64,000 nt of DNA from Pseudoxanthomonas sangjuensis (GTDB taxonomy: Bacteria; Pseudomonadota; Gammaproteobacteria; Xanthomonadales; Xanthomonadaceae): positions 124,001 through 188,000 of the forward strand of contig NZ_PDWR01000001.1 in NCBI RefSeq assembly GCF_010211755.1, in the 5' to 3' direction. A program made the translations under genes and the position numbers. Of the stretch, positions 35,281-44,420 are shown piece after piece. The first letter of the stretch is position 1. The number at the start of each line of letters is the position of its first letter. The notes beneath the pieces were generated by a model that saw nothing but the letters and a program-made list of their open reading frames with translations, had not been told where the DNA came from and did no database searches.

Positions 35281-36288
35281 TCACGCCTTCTCGCCGAACG
35301 CCTCGACCGCGAATGCCGCCGCGCCGAGCAGGCCGGGGCGCGGGTGCATGATCGCCAGGGTCGGGATCTTCGCCATCGCCGGCGAGAAACGGCCCTTGTG
35401 CTCGAAACGCTGGCGGAAGCCGGAATGCTGCAGGCTGTCCAGCACGCGCGGCACCAGCCCGCCGGTCAGGAACACGCCATCCCATGCGCCCAGGGTCAGC
35501 ACCAGGTCGCCGCTGATCGCGCCGAACACCGCGCAGAACACGTCCAGCGCGCGCGTCGCCAGCGCATCGCCGGCGGCCGCGCGCGCGGTGACGTCGGGCG
35601 GTTCCAGCAGGCCGGGATCGACGCCGGCGATTTCGCTCAGCGCGCGGTGGATGTTGACCAGGCCGGGGCCGCAGATCAGGCGTTCGTTGGAAACGCGGCC
35701 GAACTGCCTCGACAACCGGTCGAGGATCTTCAGTTCCTCCGGCGTGCCCGGCGGGAAGCTGACGTGGCCGCCTTCGGTTTCCAGCGGATAGCGGCGGCCG
35801 TCGCGCACCAGCAGCCCGCCGACGCCGAGGCCGGTCCCGGGGCCGATCACCGCATAGGTGCGCGGCTCCGACAGCGGCGCCGGCGTCCAGCGCACGCCGC
35901 CCACCGACACCACGTCGGCCGGGGTCAGCAACGACACCGCCATCGCCTGCGCGGCGAAGTCGTTGACCAGCCGCAGCCCGTCGAAGCCCAACGCGTCGCG
36001 CGTGCGCGACAGCGAGATCACCCACGGATGGTTGGTGATGCGCGCCTCGTCGCCATCGATGCGCCCGGCCACGGCAAAAACCCCTTTGGAGATGGCGCCG
36101 TATTTCGCCTGCGCGCCGGTCTGCTCGAGGTAGTGCCTGGCCGCGTCGGCCAGCGACGGGAAGTCGGCGACCTTGAACTCGTGCACGCTGTCTTCGAGCA
36201 GCGGCGAAGCGGCGTTGCAGTCGGCCAGCGCGAAGCGCGCGTTGGTGCCGCCGATGTCGGCGAGCAGGGCGTTGTGCTGGCCGCTCAC
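35281..36288 (-). CDS. glk: Glucokinase
   Basis: Phosphorylates cytosolic glucose with ATP. It is an E. coli-type (group B) glucokinase: ATP phosphate loop LLADIGGTNARFAL at the N terminus, LVNDFAAQA catalytic Asp block, GPGTGLGVGG, and ETEGGHVSFPPG. GTG 36288 is chosen because GCGAGGG lies 7 bases before it and the result (335 residues) matches the family (321). Upstream in-frame ATGs would add 40 or so unrelated residues. It lies 70 bases after the GH1 gene and should consume the glucose that enzyme releases. Confidence 0.95.
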   Translation of the reverse strand: MSGQHNALLADIGGTNARFALADCNAASPLLEDSVHEFKVADFPSLADAARHYLEQTGAQAKYGAISKGVFAVAGRIDGDEARITNHPWVISLSRTRDALGFDGLRLVNDFAAQAMAVSLLTPADVVSVGGVRWTPAPLSEPRTYAVIGPGTGLGVGGLLVRDGRRYPLETEGGHVSFPPGTPEELKILDRLSRQFGRVSNERLICGPGLVNIHRALSEIAGVDPGLLEPPDVTARAAAGDALATRALDVFCAVFGAISGDLVLTLGAWDGVFLTGGLVPRVLDSLQHSGFRQRFEHKGRFSPAMAKIPTLAIMHPRPGLLGAAAFAVEAFGEKA

Positions 36289-36358
36289 GCGCACACCCTC
36301 GCCATCGTGCGCAGCGGTACGCAATTGGTCATTTCCCCGTCCCTTCGGTGCAATACCG

Positions 36359-37735
36359 CTAATCGTACCCGCCTTCGAGCGCCGCGCCATGGCTGGCGAC
36401 GATCTTTGCGTAATAACGTGCACTGTCCTTGGGCGTGCGCACCTGGGTCTCGAAGTCGACGTGGATCACGCCGAAGCGCTTCGAGTAGCCCAGCGACCAT
36501 TCCAGGTTGTCCAGCAGCGACCAGACGAAGTAGCCGCCGATGTCGCAGCCCGCCCCCATCGCGGCGTGCACCGCACGCAGGTGCCCGCGCAGGTAGCTGG
36601 CGCGCAACGGGTCGCGCACGCGCCGCGCTCCCGACGGATCCGTCTCCGCCTTGGGCGGATCGAAGAAGGCCGCGCCGTTCTCCGTGATGAACATCCTCGG
36701 GTTGCCGTAGCGTTGCTTCACCCACAGCAGGGTATCGGTCAGGCCCTGCGGGAAAACCTCCCAGCCGGTTTCCGTATACGTATGCATCGGCTGCTTCACC
36801 GGCGCGGCCCGCAGCGGCCAGTTGGATGCGTCGTGGCGGGTGACGTTGCGGGTGTAGTAGTTGATGCCGACGAAATCGATCGGCTGCCGGATCAGGTCCA
36901 TGTCGGCCGGCGGCCAGTCCGGCCAGGCCTCGCCGAAGACCTCGCGCAGTTCATCGGGGTAGCTGCCGAGGAACACCGGGTCGAGGTACTGCCGGTTCAT
37001 GTAGGCATCGGCGCGCTTGGTCGCGGCCAGGTCTTCCGGCGAATCGCTGGCCGGGTACTTCGGCTCGATGTTCACCACGATGCCGATCTCGTGCTTGCCG
37101 TTGGCGCGGTACGCCTGCACCGCCTTGCCGTGCGAGCGCAGCAGGTGGTGCGAGGCGATCGGCGCCTCGAAGCGGTTGCGGTGGCCCGGCGCCAGCGCGC
37201 CGTGCAGGTAGCCGCCGTCGGTGACCACCCACGGTTCGTTGAGCGTGGCCCAGCGGCGCACGCGGCCGTCGAGGCGCTGGTACATCAGCGCCGCGTATTC
37301 GGCGAACCAGTCGGCGATGTCGGGGTTCAGCCAGCCGCCGCGGTCGTCCAGCGCCGCCGGCAGGTCCCAGTGGAACAGGGTGGCGACCGGCTGGATGCCG
37401 TTCTCGAGCAGGCCGTCGACCAGGCGCTCGTAGAAATCGAGGCCCTTGTGGTTGATGCGGCCGCGGCCCTCGGGCAGCACGCGGCTCCACGAGATGCTGA
37501 AGCGGTAGGCCTGCAGGCCCAGCTGCTTCATCAGCGCGACGTCCTCGCGCCAGCGGTTGTAGTGGTCGCAGGCCACGTCGCCGGTGTCGCCGTTGAGCAT
37601 GCGTCCCGGGGTGTGGGCGAAGCGTTGCCAGATGCTCGGTCCGGCGCCGTCGGCCAGCGGCGAGCCTTCGATCTGGTAGGCCGCGGTAGCGCTACCCCAG
37701 ATGAAGCCCGGGGGAAAGGTGTACGGCTTCGACAT
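36359..37735 (-). CDS. Cytoplasmic GH1 beta-glucosidase
   Basis: A 458-residue GH1 enzyme hydrolysing beta-glucosides. The catalytic acid/base Glu167 is in TLNEPWV and the nucleophile Glu352 in ITENGAA. The N-terminal signature FIWGSATAAYQIEG is intact. There is no signal peptide, so it acts on imported oligosaccharides, complementing the exported GH3 enzyme. First gene of the leftward set GH1-glk-hypothetical-edd-eda; a LacI-type operator lies 55 bases upstream. Confidence 0.96.
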   Translation of the reverse strand: MSKPYTFPPGFIWGSATAAYQIEGSPLADGAGPSIWQRFAHTPGRMLNGDTGDVACDHYNRWREDVALMKQLGLQAYRFSISWSRVLPEGRGRINHKGLDFYERLVDGLLENGIQPVATLFHWDLPAALDDRGGWLNPDIADWFAEYAALMYQRLDGRVRRWATLNEPWVVTDGGYLHGALAPGHRNRFEAPIASHHLLRSHGKAVQAYRANGKHEIGIVVNIEPKYPASDSPEDLAATKRADAYMNRQYLDPVFLGSYPDELREVFGEAWPDWPPADMDLIRQPIDFVGINYYTRNVTRHDASNWPLRAAPVKQPMHTYTETGWEVFPQGLTDTLLWVKQRYGNPRMFITENGAAFFDPPKAETDPSGARRVRDPLRASYLRGHLRAVHAAMGAGCDIGGYFVWSLLDNLEWSLGYSKRFGVIHVDFETQVRTPKDSARYYAKIVASHGAALEGGYD

Positions 37736-37789
37736 GGCCCCTCCGGCGTGTCGTCGGTTTTCTTCGGTGCCCGCTGGGGGCTTGGTAGT

Positions 37790-37803
37790 TGAAAACGGTT
37801 ACA
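37790..37803 (+). promoter_or_regulatory. LacI-type operator in the GH1/ugpC divergent promoter
   Basis: TGAAAACGGTTACA, differing from the bglX/lacI operator at one base (G for T at position 9). It is placed 55 bases from the GH1 start and 102 from the ugpC start, so it could control both directions. Confidence 0.65.
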
Positions 37804-37904
37804 TGGCAGAATAGCCCGAATGTGCCACGGTGTCATCGATGCCGGGCACAAAGGCGAGCGTCGCGGGAGGGGCCCGCGGGCGTCGCGTCCCCTCGGGAGC
37901 GGGT

Positions 37905-38924
37905 ATGGCGGATGTGCGGCTGGAACAGGTACGCAAGGTCTATCCGGACGGCCACGTCGCCGTGCACGGGGCCACGTTCGAGGTCGCCGACGGCGAACTG
38001 ATGGTGCTGGTCGGCCCGTCGGGCTGCGGCAAGTCGACGTTGCTGCGGATGATCGCCGGGCTGGAGGAAATCAGCGGCGGCACGCTGAGCATCGGCGGGC
38101 GCGTGGTCAACGACGTCGCGCCGAAGGACCGCGACATCGCGATGGTGTTCCAGAACTACGCGCTGTATCCGCAAATGACGGTCGCGGAGAACCTGGCCTT
38201 CGGGCTGAAGCTGCGCGGCATCGGCAAGGCCGAGGCGAAGCAGCGCATCGATGCGGCGGCGGAAACGCTGGGGCTCGCCGGCTTGCTCGGCAAGCTGCCG
38301 AAGGAGCTTTCCGGCGGCCAGCGCCAGCGCGTGGCGCTGGGCCGCGCGCTGGTGCGCGAACCGAAGGTGTTCCTGCTCGACGAGCCGCTGTCGAACCTCG
38401 ACGCCAAGCTGCGCAACAACGTGCGCAGCGAGATCGCGCGATTGCACAGGCGACTCGGCGCGACGATGGTCTACGTGACCCACGATCAGGTCGAGGCGAT
38501 GACCCTGGGCCAGCGCATCGTGGTGTTGAACGAGGGCGTGGTCCAGCAGATCGACACGCCGATGGCGCTGTACGAGCGCCCGGCCAACCTGTTCGTCGCG
38601 GGGTTCCTCGGCAGCCCGGCGATGAATTTCCTGCGCGGCGACGCGGCGAAGCGGTTTTCGCCGCATGGCGGGCGCGACGTGGTGCTCGGCATCCGTCCGG
38701 AGCACCTGCGGCTGTCGGCGGGCGAGGGCGCGTTGCGCGCGCAGGTCGAGCTGGTCGAGCCGGTCGGCAGCGAGAGTTTCGTGCACCTGCGTTCCGGCGA
38801 TCACGCGCTGGTGGCGCGGGTCGAACCGGATCGCGCGCCTGCGGTCGGCGACACGGCTGGCTTCGACCTCGCCATCGACCGCCTGCATTTTTTCGATGCG
38901 GAATCCGGCCTGCGGCTCATGTAG
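37905..38924 (+). CDS. ugpC: ABC sugar transporter ATPase (UgpC/MsmK/MalK type)
   Basis: A 339-residue ATPase: Walker A GPSGCGKST, Q-loop FQNYALYP, signature LSGGQRQR, Walker B VFLLDEPLSNLDA, switch His in YVTHDQVEAM. A C-terminal MalK-type regulatory/TOBE domain (VVLGIRPEHLRL) follows. ATG 37905 has GGGAGCGGG upstream. No permease is adjacent; it probably energises the permeases at 29114-30828 and perhaps other sugar transporters, as MsmK does. Its TAG stop lies inside the left arm of the intergenic palindrome at 38921. Confidence 0.94.
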   Translation: MADVRLEQVRKVYPDGHVAVHGATFEVADGELMVLVGPSGCGKSTLLRMIAGLEEISGGTLSIGGRVVNDVAPKDRDIAMVFQNYALYPQMTVAENLAFGLKLRGIGKAEAKQRIDAAAETLGLAGLLGKLPKELSGGQRQRVALGRALVREPKVFLLDEPLSNLDAKLRNNVRSEIARLHRRLGATMVYVTHDQVEAMTLGQRIVVLNEGVVQQIDTPMALYERPANLFVAGFLGSPAMNFLRGDAAKRFSPHGGRDVVLGIRPEHLRLSAGEGALRAQVELVEPVGSESFVHLRSGDHALVARVEPDRAPAVGDTAGFDLAIDRLHFFDAESGLRLM

Positions 38925-39012
38925 GAGCGGCGCAAGCCGCGACCGCGCCTTTCCCACATCGACCAATATGTCCGTCAGCCGAACCTCCGGTCGCGGCTGA
39001 CGCCGCTCCTAC
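38921..39012. repeat. REP-like long inverted repeat (GTAGGAGCGGC family)
   Basis: The left arm at 38921-38944 begins GTAGGAGCGGCGCAAGCCGC; the right arm at 38989-39012 ends in its near complement, GACGCCGCTCCTAC. About 44 bases separate them. The same palindrome type recurs across Xanthomonas, Stenotrophomonas and Lysobacter genomes. The left arm supplies the ugpC stop codon. Confidence 0.75.
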
Positions 39013-39038
39013 AGGAATCGGTCCCCGGTGGAAACAAC

Positions 39039-39060
39039 GAGGGAGGCCGAAGCCTCCCTC
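39039..39060 (-). terminator. Terminator hairpin after the aminotransferase gene
   Basis: GAGGGAGGC pairs perfectly with GCCTCCCTC. On the minus strand the loop is the very stable TTCG and the stem is followed by GTTGTTTCC. It lies 27 bases past the aminotransferase stop; on the plus strand it also sits after ugpC, so it may serve both convergent genes. Confidence 0.7.
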
Positions 39061-39086
39061 CTCGCATCCCGGATCGTCGAAGCGAA

Positions 39087-40292
39087 TCAGCCGCGGCTGA
39101 CCTCGTAGACCGCCTTGGCCACGTGGTCCAGGTTGCTGGTGCGCAGCGCGGCCACGCAGATGCGGCCGGTGCCGACCGCGTAGACCGCGTATTCCTCGGC
39201 CAGCCGCTTCACCTGCGCCGCGCTCAGGCCCGAATACGAGAACATGCCGGCCTGCTTCTGCACGAAGCCGAATTCCGGCGCGCCCAGCGCGGCCAGCTTC
39301 TGCACGAAGCCGGCGCGCATCGCGTGGATGCGGTCGCGCATCTCGCCCAGTTCGGCCAGCCATTGCGTGCGCAGCTCGTCGCTGTTCAGCACGCCGGAGA
39401 CCAGCGTCGCGCCGTGGGTCGGCGGGTTGGAATAGTTGGCGCGGATGAGGCGGCGCACCTGCGACTTCACCCGCGCGGCCTCGTCCCGGTCGCCGCAGAC
39501 GACGCTCAGCGCGCCGACGCGCTCGCCGTACAGCGAGAACGACTTCGAATACGAGCTGGCCACCACGTAGGCCGGAATGCCCGACGCGCCGAACAGGCGG
39601 ATCGCGTGGGCGTCGGTGTCGGCGTCCTTGTCGAAGCCCTGGTAGGCCATGTCGATGAACGGAACCAGCCTGCGTTCCTTCACCAGTTCGACGACCTGCT
39701 TCCACTGCGCCTGGTCCAGGTCGACGCCGGTCGGGTTGTGGCAGCAGGCGTGCAGCAGGACCACGGTGTTCGGCTCCAGCCTGCCCAGGTCCTCGAGCAT
39801 GCCGGCGAAGTCGAGGCCGTGGGTCGCCGCGTCGTAGTAGCGGTAATCGACGATCTCGAATTCGACCGCGCCGAACAGCGCGCGGTGGTTTTCCCAGCTC
39901 GGCGTGCTGATCGCGACCTTGCTGCCGGCCGGCAGGAACTTCTTCAGGAACTCCGCGCCGACGCGCAGCGCGCCGCTGCCGCCGAGGGTCTGCGCGGTGG
40001 TCACGCGGCCGGCGGCCAGCAGTTCCGAATCCGCGCCGAACACCAGCTTCTGCGTGGCCGCGTTGTAGCCGGCCAGGCCGTCGATCGCGATGTACCCGCG
40101 CGGGCGGATTTCCTTCAGCAGCGCCTGTTCGACCGCGATGACCGATTTGAGCACCGGGATGCGGCCCTCGTCGTCGCAATAGATGCCCACGCCGAGGTTG
40201 GCCTTGATGGCGCGGGGGTCGGCATTGAAGGCATCGGTGATGCCCAGGATCGGATCGCCTGGAACCAGTTCGACGTTTGCGAATACGGACAC
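39087..40292 (-). CDS. Aromatic/aspartate aminotransferase (class I, TyrB/AspC type)
   Basis: A 401-residue PLP enzyme transferring amino groups between aspartate or aromatic amino acids and 2-oxoglutarate. The PLP lysine is in SSYSKSFSLYGERVGAL; other class I marks are HACCHNPTGVDLD and PFIDMAYQGF. The start is taken as GTG 40292, giving the usual xanthomonad N terminus SVFANVELVPGDPILG; no good SD is visible. It is divergent from smc. Choice between TyrB and AspC roles cannot be made from sequence alone. Confidence 0.92.
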   Translation of the reverse strand: MSVFANVELVPGDPILGITDAFNADPRAIKANLGVGIYCDDEGRIPVLKSVIAVEQALLKEIRPRGYIAIDGLAGYNAATQKLVFGADSELLAAGRVTTAQTLGGSGALRVGAEFLKKFLPAGSKVAISTPSWENHRALFGAVEFEIVDYRYYDAATHGLDFAGMLEDLGRLEPNTVVLLHACCHNPTGVDLDQAQWKQVVELVKERRLVPFIDMAYQGFDKDADTDAHAIRLFGASGIPAYVVASSYSKSFSLYGERVGALSVVCGDRDEAARVKSQVRRLIRANYSNPPTHGATLVSGVLNSDELRTQWLAELGEMRDRIHAMRAGFVQKLAALGAPEFGFVQKQAGMFSYSGLSAAQVKRLAEEYAVYAVGTGRICVAALRTSNLDHVAKAVYEVSRG

Positions 40293-40641
40293 GGTGAAGG
40301 TCGCTCGGAAGGAGGTGGGAGAAGAGGGGCGTCTGCGCGCGGCAAACCATGCGATGTTAACAGGCGCACCCGGTCCGCCCAACGCAAACCTTTGATTCCG
40401 TTCGCGCCGCAACCGTCGTTCCGGAGCGGGCGGGGCGATCCCGGGCAGACGGGCCGGGGCCGGCGTCGAAGGCCGGAGCATCGACCCGCGCCGGCCCGTT
40501 ATACTCACCCATTGGCGCGCGCCGCGTGCCTGGCCGGGGCTTTGGAAATCAAGGCCCTGGAGATGGAACTTCACCCAAATCGACACCTGCGGCAACGCGC
40601 CGGCACCTTGCCGGGCGCGGTGCCTGGAAGCCAAACGCCGC
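40293..40641. other. Divergent intergenic region aminotransferase / smc
   Basis: 349 bases without a supported gene. It holds the smc -10 box at 40500-40505 and about 130 bases of smc leader. No operator or RNA structure stood out. Confidence 0.5.
40500..40505 (+). promoter_or_regulatory. Candidate -10 box for smc
   Basis: TATACT in CCCGTTATACTCACCC, 136 bases before the smc ATG. The -35 position is not a clear match. Confidence 0.45.
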
Positions 40642-43600
40642 ATGCGCCTCACCACGATCAAGCTGTCCGGTTTCAAATCCTTCGTCGATCCGACCACCCT
40701 GCACTTGCCGACCAACATGACCGGCGTGGTCGGTCCCAACGGCTGCGGCAAGTCCAACGTCATCGATGCGGTGCGCTGGGTCATGGGCGAAAGCTCGGCC
40801 AGCCGCCTGCGCGGCGACAACCTGACCGACGTGATCTTCTCCGGCAGCTCGGCGCGCAAGCCGGTGTCGATGGCCACGGTCGAGCTGATCTTCGACAACA
40901 GCGACCACACCATCACCGGCGAGTTCGCTGCGTTCAACGAGATCTCGGTCAAGCGCACCGTCGGCCGCGACGCGCAGAGCAACTACTACCTCAACGGCAC
41001 CAAGTGCCGCCGCCGCGACATCACCGACCTGTTCCTCGGCACCGGCCTGGGCCCGCGCAGCTACTCGATCATCGAGCAGGGCATGATCAGCCAGATCATC
41101 GAGGCCAAGCCCGAGGAACTGCGCATCTACCTGGAGGAAGCCGCCGGCATCTCCAAGTACAAGGAGCGCCGCAAGGAAACCGAGACCCGCATCCGCCACA
41201 CCCGCGAGAACCTCGACCGCCTCAACGACCTGCGCGAGGAAATCGCCAAGCAGCTCGAGCACCTCAAGCGCCAGGCCCGCCAGGCCGAGCAGTACCAGGC
41301 GCTGCAGGAAGAGCGCCGGATCAAGGACGCCGAGTGGAAGGCGCTGGAATACCGCGGCCTCGACGGCGAGTTGCAGAAGCTGCGCGAGGCGCTCGCGCAG
41401 GAAGAGACCAGGCTGCAGCAGCTGATCGCCGAGCAGCGCGAGGCCGAGGCGAAGATCGAAACCGGCCGCGCCAGCCGCGAGACCGCCAGCGAGGAACTGA
41501 ACAAGGCGCAGGCCGAGGTCTACCAGGTCGGCAGCACGCTGGCGCGCATCGAGCAGCAGATCCAGCACCAGCGCGAACTGGCGCAGCGCCTGCAGAAGGC
41601 GCGCGACGAGGCGCAGAGCGCGCTGGCCGAACTGGGCCAGCACATCAGCGACGACGAGACCAAGCTGACGGTGCTGCGCGCCTCGATCGACGAGGCCATG
41701 CCCAAGCTGGAGCAACTGCAGGCCGACGATGGCGCCCGCCAGGATGCGCTGCGCGAGGCCGAGGCGAAGCTCGCCGACTGGCAGCAGCGCGCCGACGCGC
41801 ATGCCCGCGAAGCCGCCGAAGCGGCCCGTGCGGCCGAAGTCGAGCGCACCCGCGTCGACTACCTCGACAAGCAGGCCTTCGAAGCCGACCGCCGCCGCGA
41901 AGCGTTGTCGGGCGAGCGCCTGGGCCTGGACCTCGACGCGCTGGCCGCCAGCTTCGCCGAGGCCTTCGAGCAGCACGAAACCCAGAAGGCTTCGCTGGAA
42001 GGCCTGACCGCCGACCTCGAAGCCCGCAAGCACACCGTCACCGAGTTGCAGGACCAGCAGCGCAGCGCGCAGGCCGAACTGGCCGAAGTGCGCAAGCAGG
42101 CGCAGGCCGCGCGTGGCCGGCTGTCGTCGCTGGAAGCCCTGCAGCAGGCCGCGCTGGGCCAGGAGCAGGGCGCCGCCGTCGCATGGCTGAAGGCGCGCGG
42201 GCTGGACGATGCCGCGCGCGTCGGCGAGAAGCTGGTGGTCGAACCGGGCTGGGAGAACGCGGTCGAAAGCGCGCTGGGCCAGCTGATCGAAGGCGTGCTG
42301 GTCGAATCGCCGGAAACCCTGGTCGACGCGTTGGGCGAACTCGGCGAAGGCCGCATCGCGCTGGTGGCTTCCGACGCGGAAGCCGTTTCCTTCGCCCCGA
42401 CCTCGCTTGCCGCGAAGGTGCAGGGCCCGGCGGCGATCCGTCGCCTGCTCGCGCGCCTGCACGTAGCCGGGGACCTGGCCGAAGCGCGCCGCCTGCTGCC
42501 GCAGCTGGGCGACGGCGATTCCATCATCACCCGCAATGGCGAGCGCTTCGGTGCCGGTTGGGTGCGCGTGCTGCGTTCCGGCGCGGCCAAGCAGGGCGCG
42601 CTGTTGCGCGAGCGCGAGATCCAGGCGCTGCGTGCCGAGATCGAGCAACTGCAGCACCGCGAACACGAACTGGAGCGCGGCATCGTCGCCTGGCGCGACC
42701 GCCTGCTCGCCGCCGAGCAGCAGCGCGAGGACGCGCAGCGCGCGTTGTACATGGCGCACCGCAGCGTTTCCGAACTCGCCGGCCAGCTGCAGAGCCAGCA
42801 GGGCCGCGTCGACGCCGCGCGCAACCGCATCGACCGCATCGACGGCGAGCTGGCGCAACTGGCCGAAACCCTCGACACCAGCCGCGAGCAGGCCAGCGAG
42901 GCGCGTGGCCGCCTCGAGGAGGCCGTCGCGCGCATGGCCGAACTGGAAACCGCGCGCCAGCAGCTGGAAACCGAACGCCGCGAGCTCGCCGACGCCCGCG
43001 ACCAGCTGCGCGACGCCGCCCGCGCCTCGCGCGACGCCGCGCACGCGCTGGCGCTGACCGTCGAGTCGCAGCGCGCGCAGATCGTCGCGCTGGAACAGGC
43101 GCTGCAGCGCATGGGCAGCCAGCGCGGGCAACTGGACTCGCGCCTGGGCGAACTCGCTTCGCAACTGGCCGAAGGCGATTCGCCGGTGCAGTCGCTGGAA
43201 GCCGAGCGCCAGACCGCGCTGGAGCAGCGCGTGCTGGCCGACCGCAAGCTCGGCGAGGCGCGCGCCGCGCTCGACGGCCTCGACAACGAACTGCGCCAGC
43301 ACGAACAGACCCGCCACCAGCGCGAGGAGCAGTCGCTGCAGCAGCGCGAGCGCATCTCGCAGCGCAAGCTCGACCAGCAGGCGCTGGCGATGAAGGCCGA
43401 GGCGCTGACCGAAGCGGTGGTGAAGGCCGGCTTCGAACTCGATGCGGTCATCGCCGCGCTGCCGGAAGTCGCGTCGCTGGCCGACTGGGAGCAGACGGTC
43501 AACGCCATCGACGCGAAGATGCGCCGCCTGGAGCCGGTCAATCTGGCCGCGATCCACGAATACGGCGAGGCCGAGCAGCGCAGCCAGTACCTCGATGCGC

Positions 43601-44145
43601 AGAACGCCGACCTGACCAGCGCGCTGGAGACGCTGGAGGACGCGATCCGCAAGATCGACCGCGAGACCCGCGGCCGCTTCAAGGACACCTTCGACCGCGT
43701 CAACGCCAGCGTGCAGGAACTGTATCCGCGCCTGTTCGGCGGCGGCCACGCCTACCTGGAACTGACCGGCGAGGACCTGCTCGACACCGGCGTGACCATC
43801 ATGGCGCGCCCGCCGGGCAAGCGCGTGTCGAACATCTCGCTGCTGTCCGGCGGCGAGAAGGCGATGACCGCGGTGGCGCTGGTGTTCGCGATCTTCCGCC
43901 TCAACCCGGCGCCGTTCTGCCTGCTGGACGAGGTCGATGCGCCGCTCGACGAGGCCAACGTGGGCCGCTTCACCGCGATGGTGAAGGAGATGAGCGAGAA
44001 GGTGCAGTTCCTGTTCGTCACCCACAACAAGGCGACGATGGAAGCCGCGCACCAGCTCAGCGGCGTGACCATGCGCGAACCGGGCGTCAGCCGCCTGGTG
44101 TCGGTCGACCTGGCCGAAGCCGCGCGCCTGGCCGGCGCGGCCTGA
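40642..44145 (+). CDS. smc: Chromosome segregation ATPase SMC
   Basis: A 1167-residue condensin subunit working with ScpA/ScpB. The N-terminal head has Walker A GPNGCGKSN (about residues 32-40); long coiled coils rich in Ala, Glu, Gln and Arg flank a hinge at about residues 510-650; the C-terminal head has the signature NISLLSGGEKAM and Walker B FCLLDEVDAPLDEAN. A complete, full-length Smc. The smc-zipA-ligA order is typical of Xanthomonadaceae. Confidence 0.97.
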   Translation: MRLTTIKLSGFKSFVDPTTLHLPTNMTGVVGPNGCGKSNVIDAVRWVMGESSASRLRGDNLTDVIFSGSSARKPVSMATVELIFDNSDHTITGEFAAFNEISVKRTVGRDAQSNYYLNGTKCRRRDITDLFLGTGLGPRSYSIIEQGMISQIIEAKPEELRIYLEEAAGISKYKERRKETETRIRHTRENLDRLNDLREEIAKQLEHLKRQARQAEQYQALQEERRIKDAEWKALEYRGLDGELQKLREALAQEETRLQQLIAEQREAEAKIETGRASRETASEELNKAQAEVYQVGSTLARIEQQIQHQRELAQRLQKARDEAQSALAELGQHISDDETKLTVLRASIDEAMPKLEQLQADDGARQDALREAEAKLADWQQRADAHAREAAEAARAAEVERTRVDYLDKQAFEADRRREALSGERLGLDLDALAASFAEAFEQHETQKASLEGLTADLEARKHTVTELQDQQRSAQAELAEVRKQAQAARGRLSSLEALQQAALGQEQGAAVAWLKARGLDDAARVGEKLVVEPGWENAVESALGQLIEGVLVESPETLVDALGELGEGRIALVASDAEAVSFAPTSLAAKVQGPAAIRRLLARLHVAGDLAEARRLLPQLGDGDSIITRNGERFGAGWVRVLRSGAAKQGALLREREIQALRAEIEQLQHREHELERGIVAWRDRLLAAEQQREDAQRALYMAHRSVSELAGQLQSQQGRVDAARNRIDRIDGELAQLAETLDTSREQASEARGRLEEAVARMAELETARQQLETERRELADARDQLRDAARASRDAAHALALTVESQRAQIVALEQALQRMGSQRGQLDSRLGELASQLAEGDSPVQSLEAERQTALEQRVLADRKLGEARAALDGLDNELRQHEQTRHQREEQSLQQRERISQRKLDQQALAMKAEALTEAVVKAGFELDAVIAALPEVASLADWEQTVNAIDAKMRRLEPVNLAAIHEYGEAEQRSQYLDAQNADLTSALETLEDAIRKIDRETRGRFKDTFDRVNASVQELYPRLFGGGHAYLELTGEDLLDTGVTIMARPPGKRVSNISLLSGGEKAMTAVALVFAIFRLNPAPFCLLDEVDAPLDEANVGRFTAMVKEMSEKVQFLFVTHNKATMEAAHQLSGVTMREPGVSRLVSVDLAEAARLAGAA

Positions 44146-44150
44146 ACCCA

Positions 44151-44168
44151 TCCCCCGCCCGCGGGGGA
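44151..44168 (+). terminator. GC hairpin after smc
   Basis: TCCCCCGC pairs with GCGGGGGA with almost no loop, 5 bases after the smc stop. No T-run follows, so it may be a repeat-type stem rather than a true terminator. Confidence 0.4.
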
Positions 44169-44218
44169 GGGTGCCGAAGGGGGATAAGGCGCGCGAGCGC
44201 AGCGAGCCGGCTTTCGCT

Positions 44219-44315
44219 CGTCATTCCCGCGCAGGGACCCGGCGGCTTTCGCTCATCCGGCCATGCGCGCGCCGAAGCGCGGGGACACTGGATTGCCGCT
44301 TCCGCGGCAATGACG
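44219..44315. repeat. Degenerate inverted repeat, CGTCATTCCCGCG family
   Basis: The left arm CGTCATTCCCGCG (44219-44231) and right arm CGCGGCAATGACG (44303-44315) pair at 12 of 13 positions, about 70 bases apart. An 11-base direct repeat, GGCTTTCGCTC, occurs at 44209 and 44244. This resembles a decayed copy of a common xanthomonad intergenic palindrome. Confidence 0.55.
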
Positions 44316-44420
44316 GTTCCGGGGAGGAGATGCGTCATCGCATGACCGTCCCGGGCCGACAACCGGTTGCCGCCGGTTTTGCTACCCTGTCGCGAATTCG
44401 GAAACAGAGACCCCCGGCAC

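Noticed and set aside
39123-44345. A 1740-codon open frame spanning the aminotransferase antisense and smc out of frame
   Set aside because: It runs through two real genes in wrong frames and its protein has no family features; a result of high GC with few stop codons.
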